From an uncultured Tessaracoccus sp. (GTDB lineage: Bacteria > Actinomycetota > Actinomycetes > Propionibacteriales > Propionibacteriaceae), in assembly GCF_943914565.1 (NCBI RefSeq), contig NZ_CALUCN010000005.1:62001-126000 (forward strand): a stretch of DNA of 64,000 nucleotides, read 5' to 3'. The notes beneath the pieces were generated by a model. It was not told the DNA's origin. It ran no database searches and worked only from the letters and a program-made list of their open reading frames with translations. Within the stretch, counting starts at the first letter, position 1, and every line of letters begins with the position of its first letter. Below, piece after piece: positions 8,009 through 18,946 of the stretch. Made by a program: the position numbers and the translations under genes.

Positions 8009-8333
8009 ATCGATGCTGAACACTTGGCGAACTTCTCATGAACCACCTTGTCAAGGTCCAGTTTTCGGCGTGTCGCGCCGACGACGGGGACCGCAACGGC
8101 ACCCTGAGGGGGCGCCGGCCTGCCGACGGAACGTGACGCGTCGAGGCTCGGGCGCGGCTGGGCGACTCGACCACCCGCTCCCTGTGCGCCGCTGTTGCCG
8201 CACAGGGTGCGGGCGCCTTGCCCGGCAGCCCCACCGTCGCGGGGCATGCGCGACGTGTGCTGGGACTGCGCCGCGCAGGTTGCACCTGCCCGACCTGGTG
8301 CTTGCGTGGAGCGGCTGAGCCCCCGTCGCGGTG

Positions 8334-8407
8334 GCACGAAACGCCGCGTGCGCGCGGTCACAGGCCCCGTTTTACCCCTCTCAGGCGAGTTTCGCGGCGT
8401 TTCGTGC
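8334..8407. repeat. 15-bp perfect inverted repeat with 44-nt spacer
   Basis: GCACGAAACGCCGCG at 8334-8348 and its exact complement at 8393-8407. The spacer includes GTTTTACCCCTCTCAGG, AT-richer than its surroundings. The right arm runs straight into the first tandem repeat. Could be a long-stem RNA structure, a protein-binding site or the end of a decayed element; nothing else in the region decides. Confidence 0.8.
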
Positions 8408-8520
8408 ACGGGTGGGGCCGGGCCCGACGGTGGCCGCACACGGGTGGGGCCGGGTCCGACGGCGCTCGTGCACGGGTGGGGCCGGGCCCGACGGTGGCAC
8501 AGGCGGCACCCGACGGTGGC
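8407..8520. repeat. Tandem array of 32-bp repeats
   Basis: Three units start at 8407, 8439 and 8471 with a strict 32-bp period. They share a core CACGGGTGGGGCCGGG followed by (C/T)CCGACGG; the remaining bases vary slightly. A degenerate fourth unit ends at 8520, shortened by about 10 bp. The core contains the palindrome GGGCCC. No spacers of unrelated sequence separate the units, so this is a tandem repeat and not a CRISPR array. Confidence 0.85.
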
Positions 8521-8636
8521 CCGGCCGGCGCCGGACGGGCCCGGCAGCCCCAGGTGAACGCCCGGCCAACCCGTGATGAACGCACGGTTTCTGCGCAACT
8601 CCGCCGCTCGAATCGCGCAGAGGGGCAAAGGTGCGC

Positions 8637-8642
8637 TAGAGT
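8637..8642 (+). promoter_or_regulatory. -10 box of tRNA-Val(CAC)
   Basis: TAGAGT, 11 nt before the mature 5' end of the tRNA, so the primary transcript would carry only a few extra bases. No clear -35 is visible. Confidence 0.5.
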
Positions 8643-8653
8643 GAACCGTCGCT

Positions 8654-8728
8654 GGGTGATTGGCGCAGTGGTAGCGCGCTTCGTTCACACCGAAGAGGTC
8701 GGCGGTTCGAACCCGCCATCACCCACCA
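8654..8728 (+). tRNA. tRNA-Val (CAC)
   Basis: Acceptor GGGTGAT/ATCACCC, anticodon stem CTTCG/CGAAG around TTCACAC (CAC), T-loop GTTCGAACC, discriminator A and encoded CCA. It reads GUG codons and complements the GAC isoacceptor 0.9 kb away on the other strand. The chelatase-like gene begins 25 bp downstream with no terminator between, so the two may share a transcript. Confidence 0.95.
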
Positions 8729-8753
8729 CGGCCTGGAGTGTGAGGAGGCAACG

Positions 8754-9548
8754 ATGGCAGCACCTGCAGTCATCCTTGCCGACACGACCACGGCCCAGCC
8801 AGAGGTCAGCGCCGCACTGCGCACCATCGAGCAACGACTGCAGCAACGTCGCCCTGACCTCCCCATCCACCTGGTCGAGCTCGGTACCCGCTCCACACTG
8901 GGCCCCGTGCTCGAACGCCTCACCGCCGACGAGGTCGACGAGGCCGTGTTCGTCCCGCTCGACCTTCGCTCGGCGACTGCCTACGCGTCCGAGCTCGACG
9001 ACGCCGTCGACGAGGCCAACGCCGCAGGCATTCGTTCCCTCGTCTCGCGCCCGGTCGGCCCCGCCACCGAGCTGCTGAACATCCTCGACGAGCTCGTGCG
9101 CGAGGCGCTCCAGCGCCGGTCGGCACTCGAGCTCGACGGTCTGGTGCTCGTCGCCCGCGCCGGCGGCGACGCGCGCGGCTCCGCGCTGCTGTCGCGTCGC
9201 GCGCGGCAGTGGTCGGCCCACCACCGGCTGCCGGTGCAGCTCGCGATCGAGGAGGGCAACGGCGCGGCCACCGCCGCCGCGGTCCAGACCCTGCGCTCGC
9301 AGGGACGCCGCTACATCGCCGTGGGCGGCACGTTCCTCTCCCCCGGCCCGGCCTACCGGGCCCACGCCATCGCCGCGCACCGCGCCGGGGCGATCGCGAT
9401 CACCGAACCGATCGGCGGGCACCCGCACCTGAGCCAGCTCATCCTCGCCCGCTACGCCTTCGGCGCAATGGAGCTGCTCGACGGCCAGCCGCAGCCGGTC
9501 ACCGTCGACGACGACTACCAGTTCCTGAGCCCGCGCGACCGGCTCTGA
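8754..9548 (+). CDS. CbiX/SirB-type sirohydrochlorin chelatase-like protein
   Basis: 264-residue protein with two chelatase-like halves. The first contains LPIHLVELGTRSTLGPVLE; the second contains RRYIAVGGTFLSPGPAYRA and IGGHPHLSQLILAR, matching the CbiX pattern of a C-terminal 'G.hp.l..li..R'. The N-terminal metal-binding histidine normally found in the 'HGS' motif is not evident (ADTTTAQPEV instead), so chelatase activity is uncertain. Start ATG with SD GGAGG 5 nt upstream. Family members insert cobalt or iron into sirohydrochlorin; no siroheme or cobalamin genes are nearby. Confidence 0.65.
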   Translation: MAAPAVILADTTTAQPEVSAALRTIEQRLQQRRPDLPIHLVELGTRSTLGPVLERLTADEVDEAVFVPLDLRSATAYASELDDAVDEANAAGIRSLVSRPVGPATELLNILDELVREALQRRSALELDGLVLVARAGGDARGSALLSRRARQWSAHHRLPVQLAIEEGNGAATAAAVQTLRSQGRRYIAVGGTFLSPGPAYRAHAIAAHRAGAIAITEPIGGHPHLSQLILARYAFGAMELLDGQPQPVTVDDDYQFLSPRDRL

Positions 9549-9570
9549 ACCCTCTGAACCCCACCCGCGA

Positions 9571-10290
9571 TCAGGGCAGGACCATGTGCGTCCACCGGGG
9601 CGCCGACGGCCACCGGCCCGGGTGCTCCAGCACGGTCGAGTCCACCGTCGTGCGCCCCGCCCCGATCTCCAGGAACGCCGCCATGAGCGTCACCGTCGGG
9701 TACCCGTGGACGTGGTTGTCCCGGATGATCGCCCGCTCGTCGTCGTTCGGCAACTGCGCCGACTCCCCCAGCACCGCGGCCCACGCCTGCCACCAGGGCT
9801 CACCCACCGTCGCCGCCTCGGCGAACCGCGGCAGCCAGGTGCCCGTCCGGGGGTCCCGCGGATCGTCGACGGGGGCATGGGTCACGAGGTGTGTCCCCGG
9901 CCCGAGCGGCCGGTGACGCAGGTCGCGGCCGTCCCACGTCGTCACCCGGACGCCGTCGGGGGAAACCTGCACGAGGTGGAAGCCCTCGGTGGTGGGTGCC
10001 TCGGGCAGCGGCCGGTCGAGCGCCACGTCGAGCGCGAGCGCCCCGCGCGAGGTGATCCTCGGTACGTCGGGCACGCCCTCGATGTTCACGACGACGCCCA
10101 GCCGCCCCCGCGCGGCGTCAAGGGCGAGCCAGGCCCCGCCGGCAAGCTCGTCGCGGACGCCGGCGATCGCCGGGTACTCGGGCCACCGGCGGCCGAAGGG
10201 CCGCCACGGACGTGTGGGGTCCTCGTCCCGGACCGCGAGCATCCGCACCGGCTCGCCCGCGTCACCGACCCGCACCACGACCGTGCACAT
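9571..10290 (-). CDS. NRDE (TANGO2) family protein
   Basis: 239-residue protein with Cys2 as the likely N-terminal nucleophile (MCTVVV). The family motif NRDE appears as VRDE (residues about 20-23), so the asparagine is replaced by valine. Later blocks GLGVVVNIEG and the RYPT-like HGYPTVTLMAAF match the family. Family function is poorly defined; TANGO2 homologues are linked to haem trafficking and membrane organisation in other organisms. Divergent from coaBC with 35 bp between starts. Confidence 0.75.
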   Translation of the reverse strand: MCTVVVRVGDAGEPVRMLAVRDEDPTRPWRPFGRRWPEYPAIAGVRDELAGGAWLALDAARGRLGVVVNIEGVPDVPRITSRGALALDVALDRPLPEAPTTEGFHLVQVSPDGVRVTTWDGRDLRHRPLGPGTHLVTHAPVDDPRDPRTGTWLPRFAEAATVGEPWWQAWAAVLGESAQLPNDDERAIIRDNHVHGYPTVTLMAAFLEIGAGRTTVDSTVLEHPGRWPSAPRWTHMVLP

Positions 10291-10325
10291 GCGGCCACCT
10301 CTTTCCGTGTGGAAGACTCTGGAGC

Positions 10326-11540
10326 ATGTTCATCGTAGTGGGTGTCACCGGAGGGATCGCTGCCTACAAGGCCGTCCAGCTCGTCCGTCTCCTCGTCCTC
10401 GACGGCCACGACGTCCACGTCATCCCCACCGAGGACGCCCTGCGGTTCGTGGGGCTCCCCACCTGGCAGGCGCTCAGCCGCAACCAGGTCACCACCTCGG
10501 TGCACGACGACGTCGAGCGGGTCCGCCACGTCGCGCTCGCCGACCGCGCCGACCTCGTGGTCGTCGCCCCCGCCACCGCCAACACGCTGGCGAAGATGAC
10601 CGCCGGCATCGCCGACAACCTGCTGTGCACCACGCTCCTCGCCACCCGGGCGCCGGTCATCGTCGCGCCCGCCATGCACACCGAGATGTGGCGCCACCCG
10701 GCAACCAGGGCCAACGTCGACACGCTCCGACGACGCGGCGTGCAGTTCGTGGGCCCTGACGTCGGCGCACTCACCGGCGGTGACGTCGGACCAGGCCGCC
10801 TGAGCGAGCCCGAGGAGATCCACCGCGCCGTCCGTGCGCGACTCGGGGCCCGGCAGGACCTCGCCGGGGTGCACCTCTGCGTCTCGGCCGGCGGCACCCA
10901 CGAGCCGATCGACCCGGTCCGGTTCATCGGCAACCGCTCCTCCGGCCGCCAGGGCGTCGCCGTCGCCTGCGACGCCGCTCGGCGCGGCGCCAGCGTCACC
11001 CTCGTCGCCTGCAACGTCGCCGACCACGTGCTCGAGCCTGCGCTGCAGGCCGAACTCACCGTCGTGCGCGCCGGTACCGCGGCTGAGCTCGCGACGGTGA
11101 TGCACCGCCTCGCACCGGCGCAGGACGTCGTCGTGATGGCCGCGGCCGTCGCCGACTACTGCGTGGCGGAGGTCTCGTCGACGAAGCTCACCAAGGAGGA
11201 GCACCCCGAGCCGCCGACGCTCACGCTGGTGCAGAACGAGGACGTGCTCGCAAGCCTGGCCGAACACCGCCGTCCGGGGCAGATCGTCGTCGGCTTCGCG
11301 GCCGAGACGGCGCGCGACGAGGACGACCTCGTGGCGCGCGGCCGGGCGAAGCGCCGCCGGAAGGGCTGCGACCTGATCGCCGCGAACGCCGTCGGGTGGG
11401 ACCGTGGCTTCGAGCGCGCGGAGAACGCCATCGTCGTCATCGGCCCCGATGACGAGGTCCTCGCCCGCAGCGAGGGAACGAAGGACGACACCGCCCGGGC
11501 CCTCGTCGACGCGATCGTGGCCCTCCGGGCACGCGCGTAG
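10326..11540 (+). CDS. coaBC: Bifunctional phosphopantothenoylcysteine decarboxylase / phosphopantothenate-cysteine ligase
   Basis: 404-residue fusion enzyme of coenzyme A synthesis. The N-terminal flavoprotein CoaC domain (about 1-180) has GVTGGIAAYK and the actinobacterial active-site motif PAMHTEMW. The C-terminal CoaB domain has the dinucleotide-type loop and EPIDPVRFIGNRSSGRQG, then KLTKEEHPEPPTLTLVQNEDVL and GFAAET. The start is ATG 10326, where the flavodoxin fold begins. An AAGACT hexamer lies 7 nt upstream, a weak version of the leaderless spacing. Complete, no anomalies. Confidence 0.96.
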   Translation: MFIVVGVTGGIAAYKAVQLVRLLVLDGHDVHVIPTEDALRFVGLPTWQALSRNQVTTSVHDDVERVRHVALADRADLVVVAPATANTLAKMTAGIADNLLCTTLLATRAPVIVAPAMHTEMWRHPATRANVDTLRRRGVQFVGPDVGALTGGDVGPGRLSEPEEIHRAVRARLGARQDLAGVHLCVSAGGTHEPIDPVRFIGNRSSGRQGVAVACDAARRGASVTLVACNVADHVLEPALQAELTVVRAGTAAELATVMHRLAPAQDVVVMAAAVADYCVAEVSSTKLTKEEHPEPPTLTLVQNEDVLASLAEHRRPGQIVVGFAAETARDEDDLVARGRAKRRRKGCDLIAANAVGWDRGFERAENAIVVIGPDDEVLARSEGTKDDTARALVDAIVALRARA

Positions 11541-11543
11541 ACT
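11538..11543 (+). promoter_or_regulatory. -10 box TAGACT of msrB
   Basis: TAGACT, whose first three bases are the coaBC stop codon, lies 8 nt before the msrB ATG. Predicts a transcript with no or 1-2 nt leader. Confidence 0.45.
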
Positions 11544-11551
11544 GGGGCACC

Positions 11552-11968
11552 ATGACCAACGACCACGTCGCACCCTTCCAGCTGCCCGACGACACGTGGC
11601 GGGAGCGGCTGAACGAACTCGAGTACCACGTGCTCAGGGAGGCCGGCACCGAGGCGCCGTTCACCGGTGAGTACACCGACACCGAGACCGCCGGCACCTA
11701 CTCCTGCCGGGCCTGCGGCGCCGAGCTGTTCACGAGCGACGAGAAGTTCCACTCCCACTGCGGCTGGCCGAGCTTCTTCGCGCCGCTGGCCGAGGACCGC
11801 GTGCGCTACCTCGAGGACCACTCGATCCCGGGACGTCCCCGCGTCGAGGTGCGCTGCAGCAACTGCGACTCGCACCTGGGCCACGTGTTCGAGGGCGAGG
11901 GCTACGAAACCCCCACCGACCTGCGCTACTGCATCAACTCGGTCTGCCTCACGCTGCACGAGAAGTAG
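11552..11968 (+). CDS. msrB: Peptide-methionine (R)-S-oxide reductase
   Basis: 138-residue MsrB. The two zinc pairs CRAC and CSNC, the signature FHSHCGWPSFF, and the catalytic cysteine in RYCINS are all present. It reduces methionine-R-sulfoxide in proteins in the cytoplasm using thioredoxin. Selenocysteine is not used. Starts 11 bp after coaBC and appears to have its own promoter overlapping the coaBC stop. Confidence 0.97.
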   Translation: MTNDHVAPFQLPDDTWRERLNELEYHVLREAGTEAPFTGEYTDTETAGTYSCRACGAELFTSDEKFHSHCGWPSFFAPLAEDRVRYLEDHSIPGRPRVEVRCSNCDSHLGHVFEGEGYETPTDLRYCINSVCLTLHEK

Positions 11969-12010
11969 CCGCGCCCGGCGTGGCAGCCCGGCCGCGCCCA
12001 CGTCGGACCG

Positions 12011-12016
12011 TAAGGT
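12011..12016 (+). promoter_or_regulatory. -10 box TAAGGT of the DUF3000-rnd pair (leaderless)
   Basis: TAAGGT followed by exactly 7 nt and the GTG start of the DUF3000 gene; no Shine-Dalgarno sequence is present. Supports both leaderless transcription and the choice of GTG 12024 as start. Confidence 0.6.
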
Positions 12017-12023
12017 CACAGAC

Positions 12024-12596
12024 GTGTCGAAGGTCACCAGTCTCACCCCCGAGGCCTTCCGGCGCGCCGTCGAGGAGTTCCGCCGCGTCCAGTGGCGGCG
12101 CGGGTTGTCGGTCGACGAGATCGGCTCACCGCAGCGCATCGCCCCGTACTCGCTCGCCATCGCGGGCGAGCTCACCGACGGCGACTCGGTCCTGAGCGCC
12201 GGACGGCTCATCCTCCTGCACGACCCGAGCGGCAACGAGTCGTGGGAGGGCACGTTCCGGCTCGTCACGTACGCCCGCGCCGCCGTCGACATCGACATGG
12301 TCGCCGACCCGCTGCTGCCCGACGTCGCCTGGAGCTGGCTCACCGACGCGCTGGCCGGCAACAGCTGCGAGGCGCTGCGCCCCGCGGGCACCGTCACGGC
12401 ATCCTACGGGCGCTCGTTCGGTGAGATGGCGGGCGAACCGGACTCCGCCGAGGTCGAGCTGCGCTCGTCGTGGACGCCGGTGCTCGGCCCCGAGCAGCCG
12501 CTCACCAACCACCTCCTCGCGTGGCAGGAGTTGCTGGGCCTCGTCGCCGGGGTCCCGGACCTGCCCGAGGGCATCTCGCTGCTGAGGGCCCAGTGA
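12024..12596 (+). CDS. DUF3000 family protein
   Basis: 190-residue protein of an actinobacteria-specific family (Rv2680-like) with no known activity. Recognisable by the conserved N-terminal half (FRRAVEEFRRVQWRRGLSVDEI, APYSLAIAGEL) and the block VADPLLPDVAWSWLTDAL. No membrane segment or signal peptide. It overlaps rnd by GTGA, an arrangement conserved in mycobacteria, which suggests a function tied to RNA processing; that is inference only. Confidence 0.85.
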   Translation: MSKVTSLTPEAFRRAVEEFRRVQWRRGLSVDEIGSPQRIAPYSLAIAGELTDGDSVLSAGRLILLHDPSGNESWEGTFRLVTYARAAVDIDMVADPLLPDVAWSWLTDALAGNSCEALRPAGTVTASYGRSFGEMAGEPDSAEVELRSSWTPVLGPEQPLTNHLLAWQELLGLVAGVPDLPEGISLLRAQ

Positions 12597-13792
12597 CGCT
12601 CGTCGACGAGAGCCGTGAGCCCCTGCGCCCCGTCGTCGCCGACGGGGACGCGCTGGGCGAGTGCCTCGACGCGCTCGAGACAGCCGCCGGCCCGATCGGG
12701 TTCGACGTCGAACGTGCCCATGGCTACCGCTACTGGCCGCGGGCCTACCTCCTGCAGATCCGCCGTGGCCACGCCGGCACCTGGCTCATCGACCCGACCC
12801 GGTTCGACGCGGACCAGCTGCGCGAGCTCGTGACGCGCACCGGCGACGAGGAGTGGATCATCCACGCCGCCAGCCAGGACCTGCCGTCGATGTGGGAGGC
12901 GGGCATCGTCCCACCCCGCATCTTCGACACCGAGCTCGCCGCACGGCTGCTCGGCAAGCCCGGGGTCTCGCTGGGCGCCCTGCTCTCCGCCGAACTCGGG
13001 ATCGAGCTGCGCAAGGCGCACTCGGCAGCCAACTGGGCCACGAGGCCACTGCAGCGCTCGTGGCTCACCTACGCCGCACTCGACGTCGACTTCCTCGCCG
13101 AGCTCCGCGACGTCCTGGACCGCGAGCTGCGCGCCATGCGCCGCCTGACGTGGGCCGAGCAGGAGTTCCGCCACGAGCTCGTCGAGTACGCCCGCGAGCC
13201 CGAGCCCCGCGTCGACCCGTGGCGGCGCACCTCACACGTCACCAGCGTGCGCCACCCGCGCGGCCTGGCGCTCGTGCGCGAACTGTGGGAGACCCGCGAC
13301 GCGATCGCCCGTCGTCGCGACCGCCCGCCCACGCACATCCTGCCCGACCGGGCCATCGTCGAACTCGCGCAGGCCGCGGGCAAGGACCGCCCCGTCACCA
13401 CGCGCATGCTGGGGCAGGTCGAGGGCTTCACGAAGGCGCCCGGCTCGCGCCACACCCGGCACTGGCGGCGCGCGATCGAACGCTTCGCCGAGCTCGACCC
13501 ATCGCAGTACCCGCCGAAGCGTCCGCCACGCAGCCGCGACGACGTGCCCCACCCACGCTCGTGGCCCCGGATCGACGAGGCCGCGGCCGAGCGCTGGCGC
13601 GCGGTCCGACCCGCCGTCGACGAGCTGGCCTGCGAGATCGGGATCCAGGCGAGCCTCGTCGCACCGCCCGCGGCCCTGCAGCAGGTGGTGTGGCGCCACG
13701 CGCACCCGACGGCGGCCCACCTCGAGCGGGCGGGCATGCGTCCGTGGCAGGTGGAACTACTCGCTGCGCTGCTCGACGAGGTCCTCGGCTGA
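12593..13792 (+). CDS. rnd: Ribonuclease D-type 3'-5' exonuclease
   Basis: 399-residue DEDDy exonuclease. Acidic residues are visible in FDVERAHGYRY (D/E), HAASQDLPSM (D) and the tyrosine-type motif in YAALDVDF. One or two HRDC-like helical domains follow (about residues 205-280 and 320-395). It trims tRNA and other stable RNA 3' ends. GTG start overlapping DUF3000. Its last 36 bp overlap the end of dxs on the other strand. Confidence 0.93.
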   Translation: MTLVDESREPLRPVVADGDALGECLDALETAAGPIGFDVERAHGYRYWPRAYLLQIRRGHAGTWLIDPTRFDADQLRELVTRTGDEEWIIHAASQDLPSMWEAGIVPPRIFDTELAARLLGKPGVSLGALLSAELGIELRKAHSAANWATRPLQRSWLTYAALDVDFLAELRDVLDRELRAMRRLTWAEQEFRHELVEYAREPEPRVDPWRRTSHVTSVRHPRGLALVRELWETRDAIARRRDRPPTHILPDRAIVELAQAAGKDRPVTTRMLGQVEGFTKAPGSRHTRHWRRAIERFAELDPSQYPPKRPPRSRDDVPHPRSWPRIDEAAAERWRAVRPAVDELACEIGIQASLVAPPAALQQVVWRHAHPTAAHLERAGMRPWQVELLAALLDEVLG

Positions 13793-15673
13793 GCTGCCCA
13801 GCAGCCGCGGCAGCAGCGTGTGCGCGATCGCCTTGGGCGTGAGCCCCACCCGCTCCAGCACCTGACCGCGCGAGCCGTGGGCGAGGAACTCCTGCGGGAT
13901 GCCGAAGTGGTGCACCACGGGCTGGTGGCAGCGCTCCCCCAACGCCGCACCCAGCCGCTGGCCGAGACCGCCCACCACGAGACCGTCCTCGACGGTCACC
14001 ACGTGGTCGTGCTCGCAGGCCATGCGCATGAGCTCGGCGCTCACCGGCAGCGCCCACAGCGGATCCACCACCGTGACCGGCACGCCGTGCGCCGCGAGGA
14101 GGTCGGCCGTCGCCAGCGCGAGGCCCACGAACTGCCCGTAGCCCACGATGAGGGTCCGGGCACCGGGGTCCTGCCGCAGCACGTCGAGACGCTCGACGCC
14201 TGCGCCGCGCGACGTGACTGCCTCGATCGTGTCGGGCAGGCGCTCCTTCGAGTAGCGGATGACCGTCGGCGCATCGTCGACGGTCACGGCGCGGCCGAGC
14301 GCGTCCTCGAGGCGCTGCTGGTCGCGCGGCGCGGCGAGTTGGAGCCCCGGGATGATGTTCGCCACCGAGAGGTCCCACATGCCGTTGTGGCTCGGTCCGT
14401 CGGAGCCGGTGACGCCCGCGCGGTCGAGCACGATCGTGACCCCGCAGCGGTGCAGGGCCACGTCCATCAGGAGCTGGTCGTAGGCGCGGTTCAGGAAGGT
14501 CGAGTACACGGCGACGACGGGGTGCAGCCCAGTGCGCGCCAGGCCCGCCGCCGAGGTGAGCGCGTGCTGCTCGGCGATGCCCACGTCGAACGTGCGGTCG
14601 GGGAACGCCGCGGCGAAGCGGGCGAGCCCCGTCGGGTGCAGCATCGCGGCCGTGATCGCGACGATGCGCTCGTCGCGCTGCCCCAGCTGCACCATCGCCT
14701 CGGCGAACGCGTCGGTCCACGTGGCCTGTACGGCCGCCGAGAGCGGCTCGCCGGTGATGTCGTTGATCTTGCCGACGGCGTGGAAGTGGTCCTGCTCGTT
14801 CTCCTCGGCCGCCTTGAACCCCTTGCCCTTCACGGTGATCGTGTGGACGATTACGGGGCCGCCGAACTGGCGGGCCTGCTCGAGGTGGTTGGTGAGCGCG
14901 CCCAGGTCGTGGCCGTCGATCGGGCCGGTGTACTTGATGCCGAGGTCGGAGAAGAGGTCCTGCGGCGCGACGACGTCCTTCACGCCGGTCTTGAAGCCGT
15001 GCATGAGGTCGTAGAGCGGCCGCCCGATGACGGGGATCTTGTTGATGACCCGTTTGGCGAGGCTCAGCGTCTGCTCGTAGCGCGGGTCGGTGCGCAGACC
15101 CGCGAGGTGGTTGGCGAGCCCACCCACCGTCGGGGTGTAGGAGCGGCCGTTGTCGTTGACGACGATGACGAGCTGCAGCTCCGGTTGCGCGGCGATGTTG
15201 TTGAGCGCCTCCCACGCCATGCCGCCGGTCAGGGCGCCATCGCCGACGACGGCGACCACCGTGCGGTCCTCGCCGCGCAGCGCGTACCCCTTGGCCATGC
15301 CCTCGGCCCACGACAGCGCGGCCGAGGCGTGCGAGTTCGCCACCCAGTCATGCTCGGACTCGGCCGGCTCGGGGTAGCCGGAGAGCCCACCTTGCTGCCG
15401 CAGCGTCGGGAACTCGGCCGCGCGACCGGTGAGGATCTTGTGCACGTAGCTCTGGTGCCCGGTGTCGAACACGATCGGGTCGTGCGGGGAGTCGAACACG
15501 CGGTGAACGGCCATCGTGAGCTCGACGACCCCCAGGTTTGGCCCCAGGTGGCCGCCGGTACGGCTCACGTTGGTGATGAGGAATGCTCGGATCTCGTCCG
15601 CCAACCGCTCGAGCTGTGCTCTCGACAACGAGCGCAGGTCGCGGGGGCCGACGATGGATTCGAGCAAGGACAT
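13757..15673 (-). CDS. dxs: 1-deoxy-D-xylulose-5-phosphate synthase
   Basis: 638-residue thiamine-diphosphate enzyme, first step of the MEP isoprenoid pathway. The ThDP motif GDGALTGGMAWEALNN, the catalytic histidine region TGHQSYVHKILTGR, the central GIAEQHA block and the C-terminal transketolase domain are present. The start at 15673 is fixed by a TATGAT box 7 nt upstream and by homology (MSLLESIVGPRDL). The stop lies inside the end of rnd. Monocistronic by context. Confidence 0.97.
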   Translation of the reverse strand: MSLLESIVGPRDLRSLSRAQLERLADEIRAFLITNVSRTGGHLGPNLGVVELTMAVHRVFDSPHDPIVFDTGHQSYVHKILTGRAAEFPTLRQQGGLSGYPEPAESEHDWVANSHASAALSWAEGMAKGYALRGEDRTVVAVVGDGALTGGMAWEALNNIAAQPELQLVIVVNDNGRSYTPTVGGLANHLAGLRTDPRYEQTLSLAKRVINKIPVIGRPLYDLMHGFKTGVKDVVAPQDLFSDLGIKYTGPIDGHDLGALTNHLEQARQFGGPVIVHTITVKGKGFKAAEENEQDHFHAVGKINDITGEPLSAAVQATWTDAFAEAMVQLGQRDERIVAITAAMLHPTGLARFAAAFPDRTFDVGIAEQHALTSAAGLARTGLHPVVAVYSTFLNRAYDQLLMDVALHRCGVTIVLDRAGVTGSDGPSHNGMWDLSVANIIPGLQLAAPRDQQRLEDALGRAVTVDDAPTVIRYSKERLPDTIEAVTSRGAGVERLDVLRQDPGARTLIVGYGQFVGLALATADLLAAHGVPVTVVDPLWALPVSAELMRMACEHDHVVTVEDGLVVGGLGQRLGAALGERCHQPVVHHFGIPQEFLAHGSRGQVLERVGLTPKAIAHTLLPRLLGSSAEDLVEQRSE

Positions 15674-15680
15674 GCCGTCC

Positions 15681-15686
15681 ATCATA
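15681..15686 (-). promoter_or_regulatory. -10 box TATGAT of dxs (leaderless)
   Basis: A five-of-six consensus box with 7 nt to the dxs ATG and no ribosome site: one of the strongest leaderless candidates in the window. Confidence 0.7.
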
Positions 15687-15724
15687 GGACGCCCGCGCCG
15701 AACACGTGGCACCCGCGACGGGCG

Positions 15725-16114
15725 TCAGAGCCGCGGAACGAACGTCGCGCCACGCAGCGCCTCCTCCAGCAGCCCCACCGCGCGCCGCACCCGGACGATC
15801 CTCGCTTCCTCCCGCTGCAGCACGTCGACTGCCCGCGCGACCACTCCCCCGTCCACGACGTCCGCCAGCGCCGCACGGACCCCGCCGAGCTCGGCGCGCG
15901 TCGCCGCGAGCTGCCCCTCGACGTGGGCCATGGTGAATCGCGCCAGCACGACGGGGTGCCGGCGCAGCACCTGGTAGCTGCGGTACTCCGGAGGGGCCAC
16001 GTCGAGCAGGACGTCCCGCGCGGCCTCCGTCCAGCCGGGCGCGCCCGGCGGCGGCACCGTCCTCGGCCACCCCGGGGGAACGTACACACGAATCTGGTCG
16101 TCATCATCGAACAT
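15725..16114 (-). CDS. Conserved-looking hypothetical protein, helical
   Basis: 129-residue soluble protein beginning MFDDDDQIRVYVPPGWPRTV, a proline-rich start, followed by a largely alpha-helical body with RHPVVLARFTMAHVEGQLAATRAELGG and a possible short coiled coil. I do not recognise the family. ATG 16114 has GGGA just upstream; ATG 16123 would add three residues. It lies between acnA and dxs on the same strand, with more than 100 bp to acnA, so independent expression is likely. Codon use looks native. Confidence 0.6.
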   Translation of the reverse strand: MFDDDDQIRVYVPPGWPRTVPPPGAPGWTEAARDVLLDVAPPEYRSYQVLRRHPVVLARFTMAHVEGQLAATRAELGGVRAALADVVDGGVVARAVDVLQREEARIVRVRRAVGLLEEALRGATFVPRL

Positions 16115-16230
16115 GTGTCCCATTGAAGCCGGTGGCACTGACAAAACCAAGCCCCCGTCGGCCACCGTGCCCACCGACGACGACGCGGGCCGCGGCCCGG
16201 AGGCCACGACCCGCGTGCGTCGAGGGACGG

Positions 16231-18903
<2,673 letters not shown>

Positions 18904-18936
18904 CGCTCTCCTTATGCAGCTTGTGGTACGCGGGTC

Positions 18937-18942
18937 AGTCTA
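18937..18942 (-). promoter_or_regulatory. -10 box of acnA
   Basis: TAGACT on the minus strand about 34 nt before the ATG, giving a leader of roughly 27 nt that contains the AAGGAGAG ribosome site. Contrasts with the leaderless genes nearby. Confidence 0.45.
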
Positions 18943-18946
18943 GTGG

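Larger units (their letters stand above)
7937..8653. other. 717-bp gene-free region between tRNA loci
   Basis: No frame here shows a recognisable protein, ribosome site or typical codon pattern. It holds the tRNA operon promoter at its left end, a 15-bp inverted repeat at 8334-8407, 32-bp tandem repeats at 8407-8520 and a promoter for tRNA-Val at its right end. About 8010-8330 shows nothing recognisable. It is by far the longest non-coding stretch in the window. Confidence 0.75.

Noticed and set aside
8407..8520. Possible CRISPR array
   Set aside because: The units abut at a 32-bp period with no unrelated spacers between them, the units are extremely GC-rich, and no cas gene is near. It is a tandem repeat.
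7937..8653. Protein-coding gene in the repeat region
   Set aside because: Several frames are open because of GC richness, but none has a ribosome site, family motif or leaderless promoter, and the repeats translate to different sequences in successive copies since 32 is not a multiple of 3.
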